From positions 55,479 through 119,478 of the forward strand of contig NZ_BAMW01000024.1 of the NCBI RefSeq assembly GCF_000963945.1: DNA of 64,000 nt. Direction: 5' to 3'. The notes below the pieces were generated by a model, which saw only the letters and a list, made by a program, of their open reading frames with translations, was not told the DNA's origin and ran no database searches. The DNA comes from Acetobacter indonesiensis (GTDB lineage Bacteria; Pseudomonadota; Alphaproteobacteria; Acetobacterales; Acetobacteraceae). The position numbers and the translations under genes were made by a program. Shown here one piece after another: positions 1-7,555 of the stretch. Positions within the stretch are counted from its first letter, which is position 1. Every line of letters starts with the position of its first letter.

Positions 1-24
1 GGCGGCCTCAGTGCCGCCTTTCTC
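1..24. terminator. Hairpin terminator of a gene outside the window
   Basis: GGCGGC at 1-6 pairs with GCCGCC at 13-18 around a 6-nt loop, followed by a T-rich stretch (TTTCTCTT). The shape is that of a Rho-independent terminator read on the plus strand. The gene it would serve lies left of the window. Confidence 0.55.
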
Positions 25-718
25 TTATGCCTTGCACCAGCGCGGGGAAAAGGGGGCCAGCAGAGCTGGCCAACTATGAACGGCCGGGGCTGCGCCCCGG
101 CAGCTCTTGGACTGTTCTCACGCTCTGACGATTCAGCCTCCCTGTTAGCTCAGTCAGTCTCTGCTCATGAGGGGGATCACTGCACCCTATTTCCTCTTTA
201 TGTGAGGCTGGGTGCGGGGGAGGGCGTTCTGGATAGTCTCACGCTTATGGCCGCAGGGCTGTATCGTTCTTGCCATGACCGGCATGACCTTATGTTTCCT
301 GTCGGGTTGCTTCTTTTCTTTCTGTTTGTTTCAGCTTTTCCGGGTGGTTCTCTGCATTGTCCGGGGCGCCCCTGTCGGGGTGCGTTCGCCCAGCATCTCT
401 AAGCGGCATAGCCGCTAAGAGATGTCGAGCCCCCTAAACGGGGTCTCGCCACTTTCGTGCTAATGCTCACCGCCGTCCTTTTCTATACTTGGTATTTACT
501 TATGTATTTGTAAGTAAATAAAGGGCAGCCGGAGAAAAAAGGGGTTGTTTATTGGGGTTTATCCTCAAAAAACATAGATTTTATTGCGGGTTTTGTCATT
601 TTTTTCTTGCACTCTTTCCGTATTCATATTATCTTTTACTTGTAGGCGGAAGAAACAACACCGCCAACGGCCAGTAAAGCCGGTTTCATCTGAAGTATAG
701 CTGTGTAGGAGAAGTGTT
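25..718. other. Non-coding stretch upstream of ssb
   Basis: I see no convincing gene here. Open frames at 76-402 and 212-418 lack a ribosome binding site and have a low-complexity, hydrophobic translation. The stretch contains GC-rich hairpins (a GCCGGGGC/GCCCCGGC dyad near 82-103 and a small one near 401-417) and an AT-rich dyad at 493-520. The ssb promoter should lie in its last 200 bases, but I cannot place it with confidence. The GTCGCATSATG element found before other backbone operons is absent here. Confidence 0.5.
493..520. repeat. AT-rich inverted repeat upstream of ssb
   Basis: TATTTACTT (493-501) and AAGTAAATA (512-520) are perfect 9-bp arms around a 10-nt spacer. The AT richness and the lack of a following T-run fit an operator or origin-like site better than a terminator. 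No partner protein can be assigned. Confidence 0.45.
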
Positions 719-1207
719 ATGGCTGGTTCCGTTAATAAAGTTATTCTTGTCGGCAACCTCGGCAAAGACCCGGAAGTGCGTCACTCACAGTCTGGGCAGA
801 AGATTGTTTCTTTCACCCTGGCCACGTCTGATACGTGGAACGACCGCCAGTCAGGCGAACGGCGTGAACGCACTGAATGGCACAAAGTCGTCGTCTTTAA
901 TGATCGTATCGCAGATGTCGCTGAGCGTTTCCTGCGCAAGGGTCGCAAGGTCTATCTCGAAGGCTCACTCCAGACCCGGAAATGGCAGGGGCAGGACGGA
1001 AAAGATATGTACACCACGGAAGTTGTAATTCCTCGGTTTGGCGGAGAGCTGACCATTCTGGATACGCGACACACTGAGGAAGGCGAACAGACTGGCGGAT
1101 ACAGCACCGCCCCACGGAACTCTGGCGGCCGCAGTAACGGCGGTCAGGCGGGGGCATGGGATGCTCCTCAGTCAAACGGTGATCTGGACGACGAGGTACC
1201 GTTCTGA
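719..1207 (+). CDS. ssb: Single-stranded DNA-binding protein
   Basis: Plasmid-borne SSB that coats single-stranded DNA during replication and after conjugative entry. The 162-residue protein has the standard layout: an N-terminal OB fold of about 110 residues beginning MAGSVNKVILVGNLGKDPE, a flexible Gly/Gln/Asn-rich linker, and the acidic C-terminal tip DDEVPF that recruits partner proteins. The ATG follows a purine-rich AGGAG about 8 nt upstream. Length and tip are typical of bacterial SSB, so the call is firm. Plasmid copies of ssb commonly help establishment in a new host; here the gene leads a group of small unknown genes. Confidence 0.96.
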   Translation: MAGSVNKVILVGNLGKDPEVRHSQSGQKIVSFTLATSDTWNDRQSGERRERTEWHKVVVFNDRIADVAERFLRKGRKVYLEGSLQTRKWQGQDGKDMYTTEVVIPRFGGELTILDTRHTEEGEQTGGYSTAPRNSGGRSNGGQAGAWDAPQSNGDLDDEVPF

Positions 1208-1269
1208 GTGCCCTTTTTTTCCTCTAAGGCCGGGGAGGTGCCCCGGCCAGTTCAGCCGGAGTATTCCTC

Positions 1270-1707
1270 ATGTGTGATGTCGCAGAACTGTATGAAAGAG
1301 CCAATTCCGCCGCCAGCAAGGGCTGTGGCTGCTCTTATGAACTCTATGTTCAGAAACTGACAAGAGAGATTGATCACACAGCCTCTCAGCTCACTCCTGA
1401 TCAGGCCGCCGCCCTGCAAGAGTATGCCAGACAGAAAGGGGACTATGCCCCAGACGCCGAGGAGGGGCACCTTGAGGGGTTCTGCTGTCACGGCATTGAA
1501 TACGGCTGCTGCCCCGCAGGATGCGACGCGCCAGAGGAGGATGAGTGGGAGAGTGAGGACGAAGAGGCTGCCAGAATAGCCCTCAATCAGGAGATCATGG
1601 CAGAAATCGAGGCTGAGGAAGAGTTGGCCCGTTTGTCCGCCATTGCTGTACGTGATGCCCAGGTGCTTGACCGTATCAGCTCAATCCGCAGGAGATTGGC
1701 AGCATGA
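1270..1707 (+). CDS. Cysteine-rich acidic protein of unknown function
   Basis: I do not recognise a family. The 145-residue protein has a CGCS motif near residue 19, a dense cysteine cluster near residues 71-85 (CCHG...CCPAGC), then a strongly acidic stretch (residues 88-118) and a basic C-terminus. The clustered Cys/His could bind a metal, but that is inference. The ATG follows a GGAG-type site. Its last bases overlap the start of the next gene (ATGA), so the two are probably translated together, downstream of ssb. Confidence 0.7.
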   Translation: MCDVAELYERANSAASKGCGCSYELYVQKLTREIDHTASQLTPDQAAALQEYARQKGDYAPDAEEGHLEGFCCHGIEYGCCPAGCDAPEEDEWESEDEEAARIALNQEIMAEIEAEEELARLSAIAVRDAQVLDRISSIRRRLAA

Positions 1708-2120
1708 TGCAGCTTGTCCAGGAACTGGGGCGGACGGCATTCCATATCGTGAATGGGATGCCCTCACCTTCCTTTGTCACTCTTTCCACACTCAGGCGGT
1801 TTGAAGGGCTGTTGCTTGATATTCAGGAAGACAGGCAGGCCTCTGCGTTGCTTCGGTCTTTGGTACCAGAGCAGGATCCAACGCCTCATGATGTTGCACG
1901 CGGGCTGGCCGACCTTGTTCCACTCCGGTTCCAGTTGCGTGGAGATCAGTCCTTCAGGCCCTTTTCAAGAGGCAGTGCGCTGGCCTTTATCGCTGCACGC
2001 CGACACGAGGCTCTTGTGGAAGGGTTGCAGGGCCTTGCTGAGCCCCTCTCACTCGCAGGAGCGGAATATATGGTGCACTACTTGCGGGGGCAGGATGGCG
2101 TGGTCGTTGGCCACCTCTGA
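1704..2120 (+). CDS. Hypothetical protein coupled to the preceding gene
   Basis: 138 residues, soluble, no signal peptide or membrane segment, no family recognised. It starts with tandem ATG codons that overlap the previous stop by 4 nt, which suggests translational coupling. Composition is ordinary (Leu-, Arg- and Ala-rich, probably helical). The pairing with the cysteine-rich protein is the only functional hint. Confidence 0.65.
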   Translation: MMQLVQELGRTAFHIVNGMPSPSFVTLSTLRRFEGLLLDIQEDRQASALLRSLVPEQDPTPHDVARGLADLVPLRFQLRGDQSFRPFSRGSALAFIAARRHEALVEGLQGLAEPLSLAGAEYMVHYLRGQDGVVVGHL

Positions 2121-2190
2121 AGGCAATCAAAAGGCTTGAAGCCTGAGTGTCTGGCATATACAATAAGGGATATACACGCAGGAGGCCATT

Positions 2191-2463
2191 ATGCCAGTTC
2201 CTAAAGTGACTCCCCGACCACGCGAAGTAAAACTGTTTTGGAACAACCGCAGTCAGGCAGTGCGGATCCCGGTTGAATTTCAAATGCCAGGTGATCGGGT
2301 GCTGATCCGCCGTGAAGGTGAGAAACTCGTTCTGGAGCCAGTGAAAACGCCTCCTACGCTGAAGGAGCTTCTCATGGCATGGCGTGAAGAGCCGCAGCTC
2401 AGTCCCGACGATGATTTTCCTGATATTCAGGACGTTGCCGCCACACCGGAAGATATTCTGTGA
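2191..2463 (+). CDS. vapB: VapB-type antitoxin (AbrB/SpoVT fold)
   Basis: Antitoxin of a type II module: it would neutralise the downstream PIN-domain toxin and repress its own promoter. The N-terminal part (residues 12-50, KLFWNNRSQAVRIP followed by GDRVLIRREGEKLVLEP) has the swapped-hairpin AbrB pattern typical of VapB; the C-terminal 40 residues are the toxin-binding tail. AGGAGG lies 6 nt before the ATG. The gene overlaps vapC by 4 nt (GTGA). The AT-rich segment at 2150-2175 with repeated ATATAC is a likely autoregulated promoter. Confidence 0.9.
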   Translation: MPVPKVTPRPREVKLFWNNRSQAVRIPVEFQMPGDRVLIRREGEKLVLEPVKTPPTLKELLMAWREEPQLSPDDDFPDIQDVAATPEDIL

Positions 2464-2870
2464 GCACCTATCTTCTTGATACCAACATCATCAGTGATCT
2501 GGTTCGCAATCCTTCCGGCTTATGTGCGCAACGCATTGAGCTTATCGACCCCGGCGACCTTTGCACCAGCATCATTGTGGCTGCTGAGTTGCGTTATGGA
2601 TGCGCAAAAAAAGGCTCTGTGAAGCTATTGAACCGGGTTGAGAGCGTGCTGGCGTTTATCCCCGTCCTGCCACTCGATATTCCTGCTGACGGTCAATACG
2701 GTGGCATCCGTGCCGAACTCGAAGCCGCAGGGCAGACGATCGGCATGAATGATCTGCTGATCGCGGCGCATGCCTACACCCTCAAAGCAACTCTGGTGAC
2801 GAACAACACACGTGAGTTTATGCGTATCAGAGGCTTGAGGCTCGAAAACTGGCTGGAGAATGAGACGTGA
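2460..2870 (+). CDS. vapC: VapC-type PIN-domain ribonuclease toxin
   Basis: Toxin of the VapBC pair, a metal-dependent RNase that in this family typically cuts tRNA or rRNA. The 136-residue PIN domain shows the acidic residues expected: Asp7 in YLLDTNI, Glu43 in AAELRYG, Asp98 in GMNDLLIAA, then the TNNTREF segment near 115. Start is GTG within the vapB stop region (GTGA overlap), so expression is coupled to the antitoxin. All catalytic acids look intact. The module probably stabilises the plasmid. Confidence 0.92.
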   Translation: MSTYLLDTNIISDLVRNPSGLCAQRIELIDPGDLCTSIIVAAELRYGCAKKGSVKLLNRVESVLAFIPVLPLDIPADGQYGGIRAELEAAGQTIGMNDLLIAAHAYTLKATLVTNNTREFMRIRGLRLENWLENET

Positions 2871-2918
2871 TCATCAAGCAAATGCTTGTCTTGCAAGACC
2901 GTTATTGAGGAGTTTCAC

Positions 2919-3422
2919 ATGCCAGAAGAGACTTATAAGCCAGAAACGATTGTATCCATGACTGTGGCGGATGATGAGGCTGAATCACAGTTCGGCAGTC
3001 TGATGAAAGCGGTCAGGAGAGAAGAAAATTATGACCCCAGCAGGCCACTAACAGTTATCGTCGAGCAAAAATCAGAGGGTTATACGAAATCACTGGTGGG
3101 CTGCTATCATGTATCCCAGAAAATAGTGGCTCTACTGGGGGATAAAGTCTGCGGAATTGAGCCTCACGATCCGAACCACCACGATAGTTCGGACGTCCTG
3201 TGGTTGTCTGGGTATCCAGAGACGGAATTGTCACTGGGTCGGGCTATCTTTGTGACCCCCGATACATCCATGGAAAAGCATTGGATGATTGACGATTGCA
3301 ATGTGAGCAAGGTCGGCAGGAATGGAACATACTGGACCGTCACAGTGCCTGGGTCAGAAGTTATCGGCGTCGTGGAAAAGCTCTACGGCGGTAGTCCAGT
3401 TTGCGAGAGAGGTATGTCATGA
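2919..3422 (+). CDS. Hypothetical protein, 167 residues
   Basis: No family recognised. I use the ATG at 2919 rather than an upstream TTG at 2886 because GAGGAG sits 6 nt before it. The protein is soluble and acidic at the N-terminus (MPEETYKPETIVSMTVADDE), with no signal peptide. It overlaps the next gene by 4 nt (ATGA). It follows vapC after about 50 nt and may be read through from that operon. Confidence 0.65.
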   Translation: MPEETYKPETIVSMTVADDEAESQFGSLMKAVRREENYDPSRPLTVIVEQKSEGYTKSLVGCYHVSQKIVALLGDKVCGIEPHDPNHHDSSDVLWLSGYPETELSLGRAIFVTPDTSMEKHWMIDDCNVSKVGRNGTYWTVTVPGSEVIGVVEKLYGGSPVCERGMS

Positions 3423-3619
3423 ATCTTGCCCGTGCAATCATGATCCGCAAGGAGCGGAAACGGCAACGCAGAGAGGGGGCAACCCGACGAGAGAGGCTGT
3501 CAGTCTCGCCTTTGCTATGGGATAGCCTTGCGGCAGACAGGCAACTCCAGCGGACCTGGAGGGCAGAGGGGGTGCCATTCTGGAAGCGGTTGCTCAGGGC
3601 CTTCCTGATCCAGGGATAA
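3419..3619 (+). CDS. Small basic protein
   Basis: 66 residues starting at the ATG that overlaps the previous stop; very basic (RKERKRQRREGATRRER near residues 9-25). It could bind nucleic acid, but nothing more specific can be said. Translational coupling with the preceding gene is the main reason to believe it is real. Confidence 0.5.
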   Translation: MNLARAIMIRKERKRQRREGATRRERLSVSPLLWDSLAADRQLQRTWRAEGVPFWKRLLRAFLIQG

Positions 3620-3639
3620 AAAACAGTAAAGGTTGGTCG

Positions 3640-3650
3640 GTCGCATCATG
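3640..3650 (+). promoter_or_regulatory. GTCGCATSATG element, copy 1
   Basis: Exact GTCGCATCATG, 18 nt upstream of the ATG at 3669. Member of the dispersed motif found before most backbone operons (see findings). Confidence 0.6.
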
Positions 3651-3668
3651 GCCAGCCAACATCACACT

Positions 3669-3956
3669 ATGAAAACGACAGACACCCCCTCTTCTTCCGA
3701 ACGCCCAGCTCTACGGCTCTCCGGTCGCCGACTGTTCCAGTGTCTCATGGTGTTGGGTTGGACAGAACGTCTCGCGGCCGAGAGATGCGATATGCATCGC
3801 ACACAGTTTCGACGCGCCATTGCCGGGACATCGTCATTGCCTCCTGATCTCTCGGCATGGTTGCTCGATCTGGAAGCAGCATTTCTAGCGCGACCATCAC
3901 CCCGTAAACGACTGCATGATCCGGCCTTTCAGGATCGCAGTTTGAGCACTGTCTGA
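3669..3956 (+). CDS. Small putative DNA-binding protein
   Basis: 95 residues from the ATG at 3669 (MKTTDTPSSS...). The middle (LFQCLMVLGWTERLAAERC followed by HRTQFRRAIAG) has the spacing of a helix-turn-helix, resembling the small XRE-like proteins that pick out a promoter, but I cannot name a family. Upstream in-frame ATGs at 3648 and 3633 lie inside or before the regulatory motif at 3640-3650, so I prefer the later start although its ribosome site is weak. A bidirectional terminator follows. Confidence 0.55.
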   Translation: MKTTDTPSSSERPALRLSGRRLFQCLMVLGWTERLAAERCDMHRTQFRRAIAGTSSLPPDLSAWLLDLEAAFLARPSPRKRLHDPAFQDRSLSTV

Positions 3957-3961
3957 ACCAC

Positions 3962-3988
3962 AAAAAAAGCCGCCATAGGGCGGCTTTT
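3962..3988. terminator. Bidirectional Rho-independent terminator
   Basis: GCCGCC (3969-3974) and GGCGGC (3979-3984) with a 4-nt loop, preceded by A7 and followed by T4, so it can end both the plus-strand gene ending at 3956 and the minus-strand operon ending at 4021. Confidence 0.85.
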
Positions 3989-4020
3989 CTGTTTCTACGT
4001 GGTCGTGAGTTTTATACTAA

Positions 4021-4413
4021 TTAGTGACCATATTTGAAACCAAGATGGCCATTTGACATGACAGTAGGAGTACATGTTGCAGAGGGATCTGCCTTAGCGT
4101 GATAAGGCGCAAGGTATTTCTGTGCGACCCAGCGTGGACGGAATGCAAAATCAAAGGTTTCGACATATCCATTCATGACACGGCCACCAATTTTCACGGC
4201 TATCTGATTTCCGACTGGTGCAATATCGGGCTCAGTGTCAAAGGGTCTTAACTTGAACGAAACAGGATGTTGGAAGTCCATTGCCTGTGCTGCGGTTTCA
4301 TTCAGCATCATACACGTGTACCCAGCCAATGGTTTTACTGGTGTCAGGCCTGCAGCCAGAGCTGGCATTGGAGCAAGTGCTAGGACTAAGGCCAGTAGAT
4401 TTCTTAATTTCAT
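4021..4413 (-). CDS. Small exported protein of unknown function
   Basis: 131 residues from the ATG at 4413, which has GAGGG 5 nt upstream; an upstream in-frame start would run into the neighbouring gene. A clear signal peptide (MKLRNLLALVLALAPMPALAAG, cleavage after ALA) sends it to the periplasm. Two cysteines (in YTCMML and SATCTP) may form a disulfide. It follows the transglycosylase gene by 10 nt in the same operon, so a role in envelope passage of the conjugation machine is plausible but unproven. Confidence 0.75.
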   Translation of the reverse strand: MKLRNLLALVLALAPMPALAAGLTPVKPLAGYTCMMLNETAAQAMDFQHPVSFKLRPFDTEPDIAPVGNQIAVKIGGRVMNGYVETFDFAFRPRWVAQKYLAPYHAKADPSATCTPTVMSNGHLGFKYGH

Positions 4414-4423
4414 AATACCCTCA

Positions 4424-5236
4424 TTAACTAGCAAGGATTGGAGAGGTTGCTGCTGATCCCATTTTGGAAGAAACATTAGCTTTCCATTGTCCGACTGTCT
4501 CTCCCGGTGAAATGCCGTTTTTAGAAAGTTGATCAGACGACATATTGGATAAAACTGAGGCCATAGAAGCGTTCTCGTCGGCCTGGGCTAGCTGAACTCC
4601 TGCGTGCGGCCCAAAGTTATAATAGCCTCTGGCATCAAGAGCTGTCGGGTTGCTAATTCCCGAATTCTGCAGCGTAGTGGCAGCATCCTTGAGATACTGC
4701 GCAGCGGCAACGGCCTGAGTGGCCGGATCCTGCTGGCCAGAAACTCCCGTGTTGGTGATACTGGATGCAAGGCTAGGGTTAGAGGCCAACGCCTTTTGCA
4801 GAGCTTCATTGTAGGTGCCGTTCGACATTTGAAATGCACCAGTAATGGATGAGTTGCCGTTTGCTGTATAAACGTTACGACATCCTGACTCGACAACGCA
4901 GGTTGCGGCCAGAGCATCTGGATTGACCCCAAGGGCGCTGGCATTTTGGGCTGCTGCATATCCCCACGACTGGGAATACATCGATTGCAGAGCATCAGTT
5001 CCGCTGCCATTGGATGTCGTTGTAGAGACCACGGACCCGCTACCGCTGATCTGCTGTGTTGTTGAGGAGGTCGGTGGTGTCCAGCCTCCCATCCCAACTT
5101 CCTGATAGGTTGCATTGACCGTTGGCGGCAGACCTGCAGGGACATTGACGGTCTGTGCCAATGCAGGATAAATAAAGAAGGAAGAGCCAAGCACAGGCCA
5201 GACCTTCCATGCGGATCGTCTCTTTCTCACGAGCAT
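4424..5236 (-). CDS. Exported lytic transglycosylase-like protein
   Basis: Predicted muramidase that opens peptidoglycan for the secretion machine. 270 residues: N-terminal signal sequence ending PALAQ, a Ser/Thr/Gly-rich linker, then a transglycosylase-like domain with the catalytic-type Glu in CVVESGCRN, followed by SSITGAFQMSNGTY and a late YYNFGPHAG. This matches SLT-fold enzymes attached to conjugation systems. The ATG at 5236 directly abuts GAGGAG; the GTG two codons later (5230) has better spacing and may be the true start. A GTCGCATGATG element lies 34 nt upstream. Confidence 0.8.
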   Translation of the reverse strand: MLVRKRRSAWKVWPVLGSSFFIYPALAQTVNVPAGLPPTVNATYQEVGMGGWTPPTSSTTQQISGSGSVVSTTTSNGSGTDALQSMYSQSWGYAAAQNASALGVNPDALAATCVVESGCRNVYTANGNSSITGAFQMSNGTYNEALQKALASNPSLASSITNTGVSGQQDPATQAVAAAQYLKDAATTLQNSGISNPTALDARGYYNFGPHAGVQLAQADENASMASVLSNMSSDQLSKNGISPGETVGQWKANVSSKMGSAATSPILAS

Positions 5237-5270
5237 CTCCTCTGGTTGCGATGCAGTGATTTTCCCCCAT

Positions 5271-5281
5271 CATCATGCGAC
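5271..5281 (-). promoter_or_regulatory. GTCGCATSATG element, copy 2
   Basis: GTCGCATGATG on the minus strand, preceded by a T7 tract, 34 nt before the transglycosylase start. Confidence 0.65.
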
Positions 5282-5306
5282 GGAATTAAAAAAAGAGCGG
5301 GTAGGG

Positions 5307-5333
5307 AAAGTGTGTCCATTATGGTCACACTTT
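5307..5333 (-). terminator. Hairpin at the end of the ParA-like operon
   Basis: AAAGTGTG (5307-5314) and CACACTTT (5326-5333) form an 8-bp stem overlapping the stop of the minus-strand gene at 5333. There is no strong T-run, so it may be a weak terminator or an mRNA-stabilising hairpin. Confidence 0.4.
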
Positions 5334-5797
5334 CATGGAAGACGCCCCAGTACGAAACCGATGAGAACAAGCACCATTCCCCAGAAAATGATGAGGCCAG
5401 TTGATCGCCATTGATACCGGTCGGCGATCAATTTTGCCCGCCGACTGATCTCAGGTTGCAAGGATTGGAAAACCTTGCTGACGACATCCAGAATGCGTTG
5501 CTCAACCATCCGTTCGTTGATCTGGTTCAGCGCCTTCGCAGCATCCACACCGTCCTGCAAGGTCAGCTCGATTGAGCGGCGTTCTGCCTTAACCAGGACG
5601 AGAGCCTCATTCAGGCACCTGGGCATCGCTTCGAGTGTGCGGTTTTGTGCCTCTAGCACGGCCAGTATGGCCAAGAAGAAACGCCCATTCGCACTATCCG
5701 GCCTGACAGTGAAGTGCTGAAGCGCATGCTTCAGCTCCTCAATTGCCTGCGCGGGAGTGGGTGGACTTTCCGGCTGTCTGTCGTTTTTCAGGCTCAT
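5333..5797 (-). CDS. Tail-anchored membrane protein, third gene of the ParA-like operon
   Basis: 154 residues: a soluble helical part (about 1-125) and one C-terminal membrane segment (STGLIIFWGMVLVLIGFVLG) with nearly nothing beyond it, the layout of a tail-anchored protein. It starts 2 nt after the stop of the ParA-like gene. The order DNA-binding protein, P-loop ATPase, small membrane protein parallels StbA-StbB-StbC of R388 and TraK-TraL-TraM of RP4; I see the layout, not clear sequence identity. Its job could be anchoring plasmid DNA or the relaxosome at the membrane. Confidence 0.7.
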   Translation of the reverse strand: MSLKNDRQPESPPTPAQAIEELKHALQHFTVRPDSANGRFFLAILAVLEAQNRTLEAMPRCLNEALVLVKAERRSIELTLQDGVDAAKALNQINERMVEQRILDVVSKVFQSLQPEISRRAKLIADRYQWRSTGLIIFWGMVLVLIGFVLGRLP

Positions 5798-5799
5798 GG

Positions 5800-6648
5800 T
5801 TACTCAAAGTCTTTCGGGACCGGCAGATCTTTGGGCATATCGGGAAGGAGACTAGGGTCAATCTGTGCAAGAAATTCGGGGAACGAGCGATGGAACCAGA
5901 CTTCTGCCCGCATACGGTCAAAAAGACCGCTGGGTGGATGGCCCTCGACGTTCTTGTCATCAATGAAGTCTGCGTATGACATCCGGCGATCCGTGATTTC
6001 GTCCATACCGTCCAACTCGGGCAAGAAGTAAATTCCGCCATCCTCATCTGACACATCTACCGTGGCGTTCATGACAGCCGGTGTCTGACGGATTTTGTCG
6101 AAATGGCTGTTGTTTGTGTAACCCAGCGGCAGCAAGCCGCGGTTCATCACGATGATGCTGTGGCCGGGAAGAAAGCGACGCTTTTCCTGAAGATCCTGCA
6201 GATAGTCAGCGTCAGCCAGTTCTGTGCCGAGCATATACACCACAACGACCTTGATACCCAGTTTGGACAGTTGCGGCACAAGAGGGGTGCTGTTGATGAT
6301 TTCGTGGAAGGCCGTCCATCCGCCCCCAATGTCCAGAATTACGTCCTTCTGTCGCTTCACCATCCCTTCGATCTGCTGTTCCAGCCAGGATTTCTGTTCC
6401 TTGAGATTGCCGGTAGCGGGTTTCTTTGCATTAGGATGGAAGTGCGAGATGGAGTGGGAGACATTCAGATGGTCCGTGTTCCAGACCTCCACATCGCCCC
6501 CTTGACGTGTAACGGTTTCCGTCAACGCATTCAGGAAAACAGTCTTGCCGGTGCGCTGCCGACCAACCGCAGTCAGGAGCACGGGTGGTTTTGTACGGGC
6601 AGGCTTGGCGGGTTTGGCCTGAACTGGGTCCACTTTGGTTGCAGTCAT
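5800..6648 (-). CDS. ParA/StbB/TraL-like P-loop ATPase
   Basis: 282 residues. After a Pro/Lys-rich N-terminus comes LLTAVGRQRTGKTVFLNAL, a Walker A loop (residues 29-36, GxxxxGKT) without the extra signature lysine of classical ParA. VILDIGGGW near residue 104 looks like the Walker A-prime/B region, and IIVMNRG near 167 is the usual guanine-side strand. This fits the ParA-MinD-TraL superfamily used for plasmid segregation or for delivering DNA to the conjugation pore. GAGGA lies 7 nt before the ATG. A GTCGCATGATG element is 68 nt upstream. Partition versus transfer role is unresolved. Confidence 0.8.
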   Translation of the reverse strand: MTATKVDPVQAKPAKPARTKPPVLLTAVGRQRTGKTVFLNALTETVTRQGGDVEVWNTDHLNVSHSISHFHPNAKKPATGNLKEQKSWLEQQIEGMVKRQKDVILDIGGGWTAFHEIINSTPLVPQLSKLGIKVVVVYMLGTELADADYLQDLQEKRRFLPGHSIIVMNRGLLPLGYTNNSHFDKIRQTPAVMNATVDVSDEDGGIYFLPELDGMDEITDRRMSYADFIDDKNVEGHPPSGLFDRMRAEVWFHRSFPEFLAQIDPSLLPDMPKDLPVPKDFE

Positions 6649-6716
6649 TGAATCGTCCTCTTCTGGTACGGCTCTTCTCAGTAAGGAGTGTGCCGTTCAG
6701 AAGGATTTCATCGTGT

Positions 6717-6727
6717 CATCATGCGAC
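6717..6727 (-). promoter_or_regulatory. GTCGCATSATG element, copy 3
   Basis: GTCGCATGATG on the minus strand, 68 nt before the ParA-like ATPase, downstream of a T7 tract. It lies between the first and second genes of this locus, so the ATPase can be transcribed separately. Confidence 0.65.
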
Positions 6728-6764
6728 CAGATAGGATTTCTGGAAAAAAATTCAAAAAGCCCGC

Positions 6765-7481
6765 TCAGTCAGAATATTCTTCTTCTTCTCTCTCGCGAGG
6801 CGATTTGAATTCCAGCTCTTCGTCGGGAACATCCTCACCAGCAAGGAGGCGGTCATAAATGGCCCGTCTTTGTTTGATGATCTCCCGCAGGCCTGGGAGT
6901 TTTGCTTCCCCTTCCTTTGCAAGCATTGGAGCCCCCTGACTGTCGTTCAGCCGGATCTGTTCTTTTGCCATCGTGAGGTCGAATTTCGCCTGACCAAGGG
7001 TGAAACGGGCTCTGTCAATTTTCTGCTCCATAGTCTTGGAGGCGTTGGCCTGCAGTTTGTCGCGCTTGACCGTCAAAGCCTGACTTTGTGGTGCTTGCTG
7101 GACGGGTTGAGCGTCAGGTTGGGGTATCTCCACGAATTCTGGTGTCCAGTCAGATGGCAGTCGGCTGGGCATGATGGGCCCTGGCTTAGAAGGAGGAACT
7201 TGCACCCGATGACGTTCTTGCTTGTTCTGTTTGTGTGAAATCGCACGACAGACAACCCGCCATTTGCGTTCAATCTTTTTAAGATCCTGACGTGACGTGC
7301 CAATATTGATCCCATCATCAGCAGCCACAGTTGCGACGATTTTCCAGCTCGTTGTAACGAGCCGAAGTTCGGCAATAGCCTCGTGATGTTGATATAACCA
7401 CTGGTACAATTCTCCACTTAGCGGCGGGCAGCTCGATTGTTGGGCGAGTTTGACGAGTTTTTCTCTTACAGACGCCATCAT
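6765..7481 (-). CDS. Putative centromere- or oriT-binding protein beside the ParA-like ATPase
   Basis: 238 residues, no family recognised. Residues 1-90 are mixed and basic toward the end (KKIERKWRVVCR...HKQNKQERHR), a linker is rich in Pro and Gln, residues 130-215 look like a coiled coil, and the tail is acidic (EFKSPREREEEEYSD). A basic head, coiled coil and position directly below a phased repeat array suggest a DNA-binding adaptor like StbA, ParB or KfrA. AAGGAGG sits just before tandem ATGs (7481/7478). A GTCGCATGATG element is 31 nt upstream. Confidence 0.65.
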   Translation of the reverse strand: MMASVREKLVKLAQQSSCPPLSGELYQWLYQHHEAIAELRLVTTSWKIVATVAADDGINIGTSRQDLKKIERKWRVVCRAISHKQNKQERHRVQVPPSKPGPIMPSRLPSDWTPEFVEIPQPDAQPVQQAPQSQALTVKRDKLQANASKTMEQKIDRARFTLGQAKFDLTMAKEQIRLNDSQGAPMLAKEGEAKLPGLREIIKQRRAIYDRLLAGEDVPDEELEFKSPREREEEEYSD

Positions 7482-7512
7482 GTCCTCCTTGCTTCATGTC
7501 AGCATGTCTTTT

Positions 7513-7523
7513 CATCATGCGAC
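7513..7523 (-). promoter_or_regulatory. GTCGCATSATG element, copy 4
   Basis: GTCGCATGATG on the minus strand, 31 nt before the 238-residue protein and immediately beside the phased repeat array. Confidence 0.65.
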
Positions 7524-7555
7524 CGAAACCCCCTCCCCATAATTTTCCTGTGGAT

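Noticed and set aside
76..418. Open frames at 76-402 and 212-418 as genes
   Set aside because: No ribosome site, hydrophobic low-complexity translation, and overlap with GC-rich hairpins.
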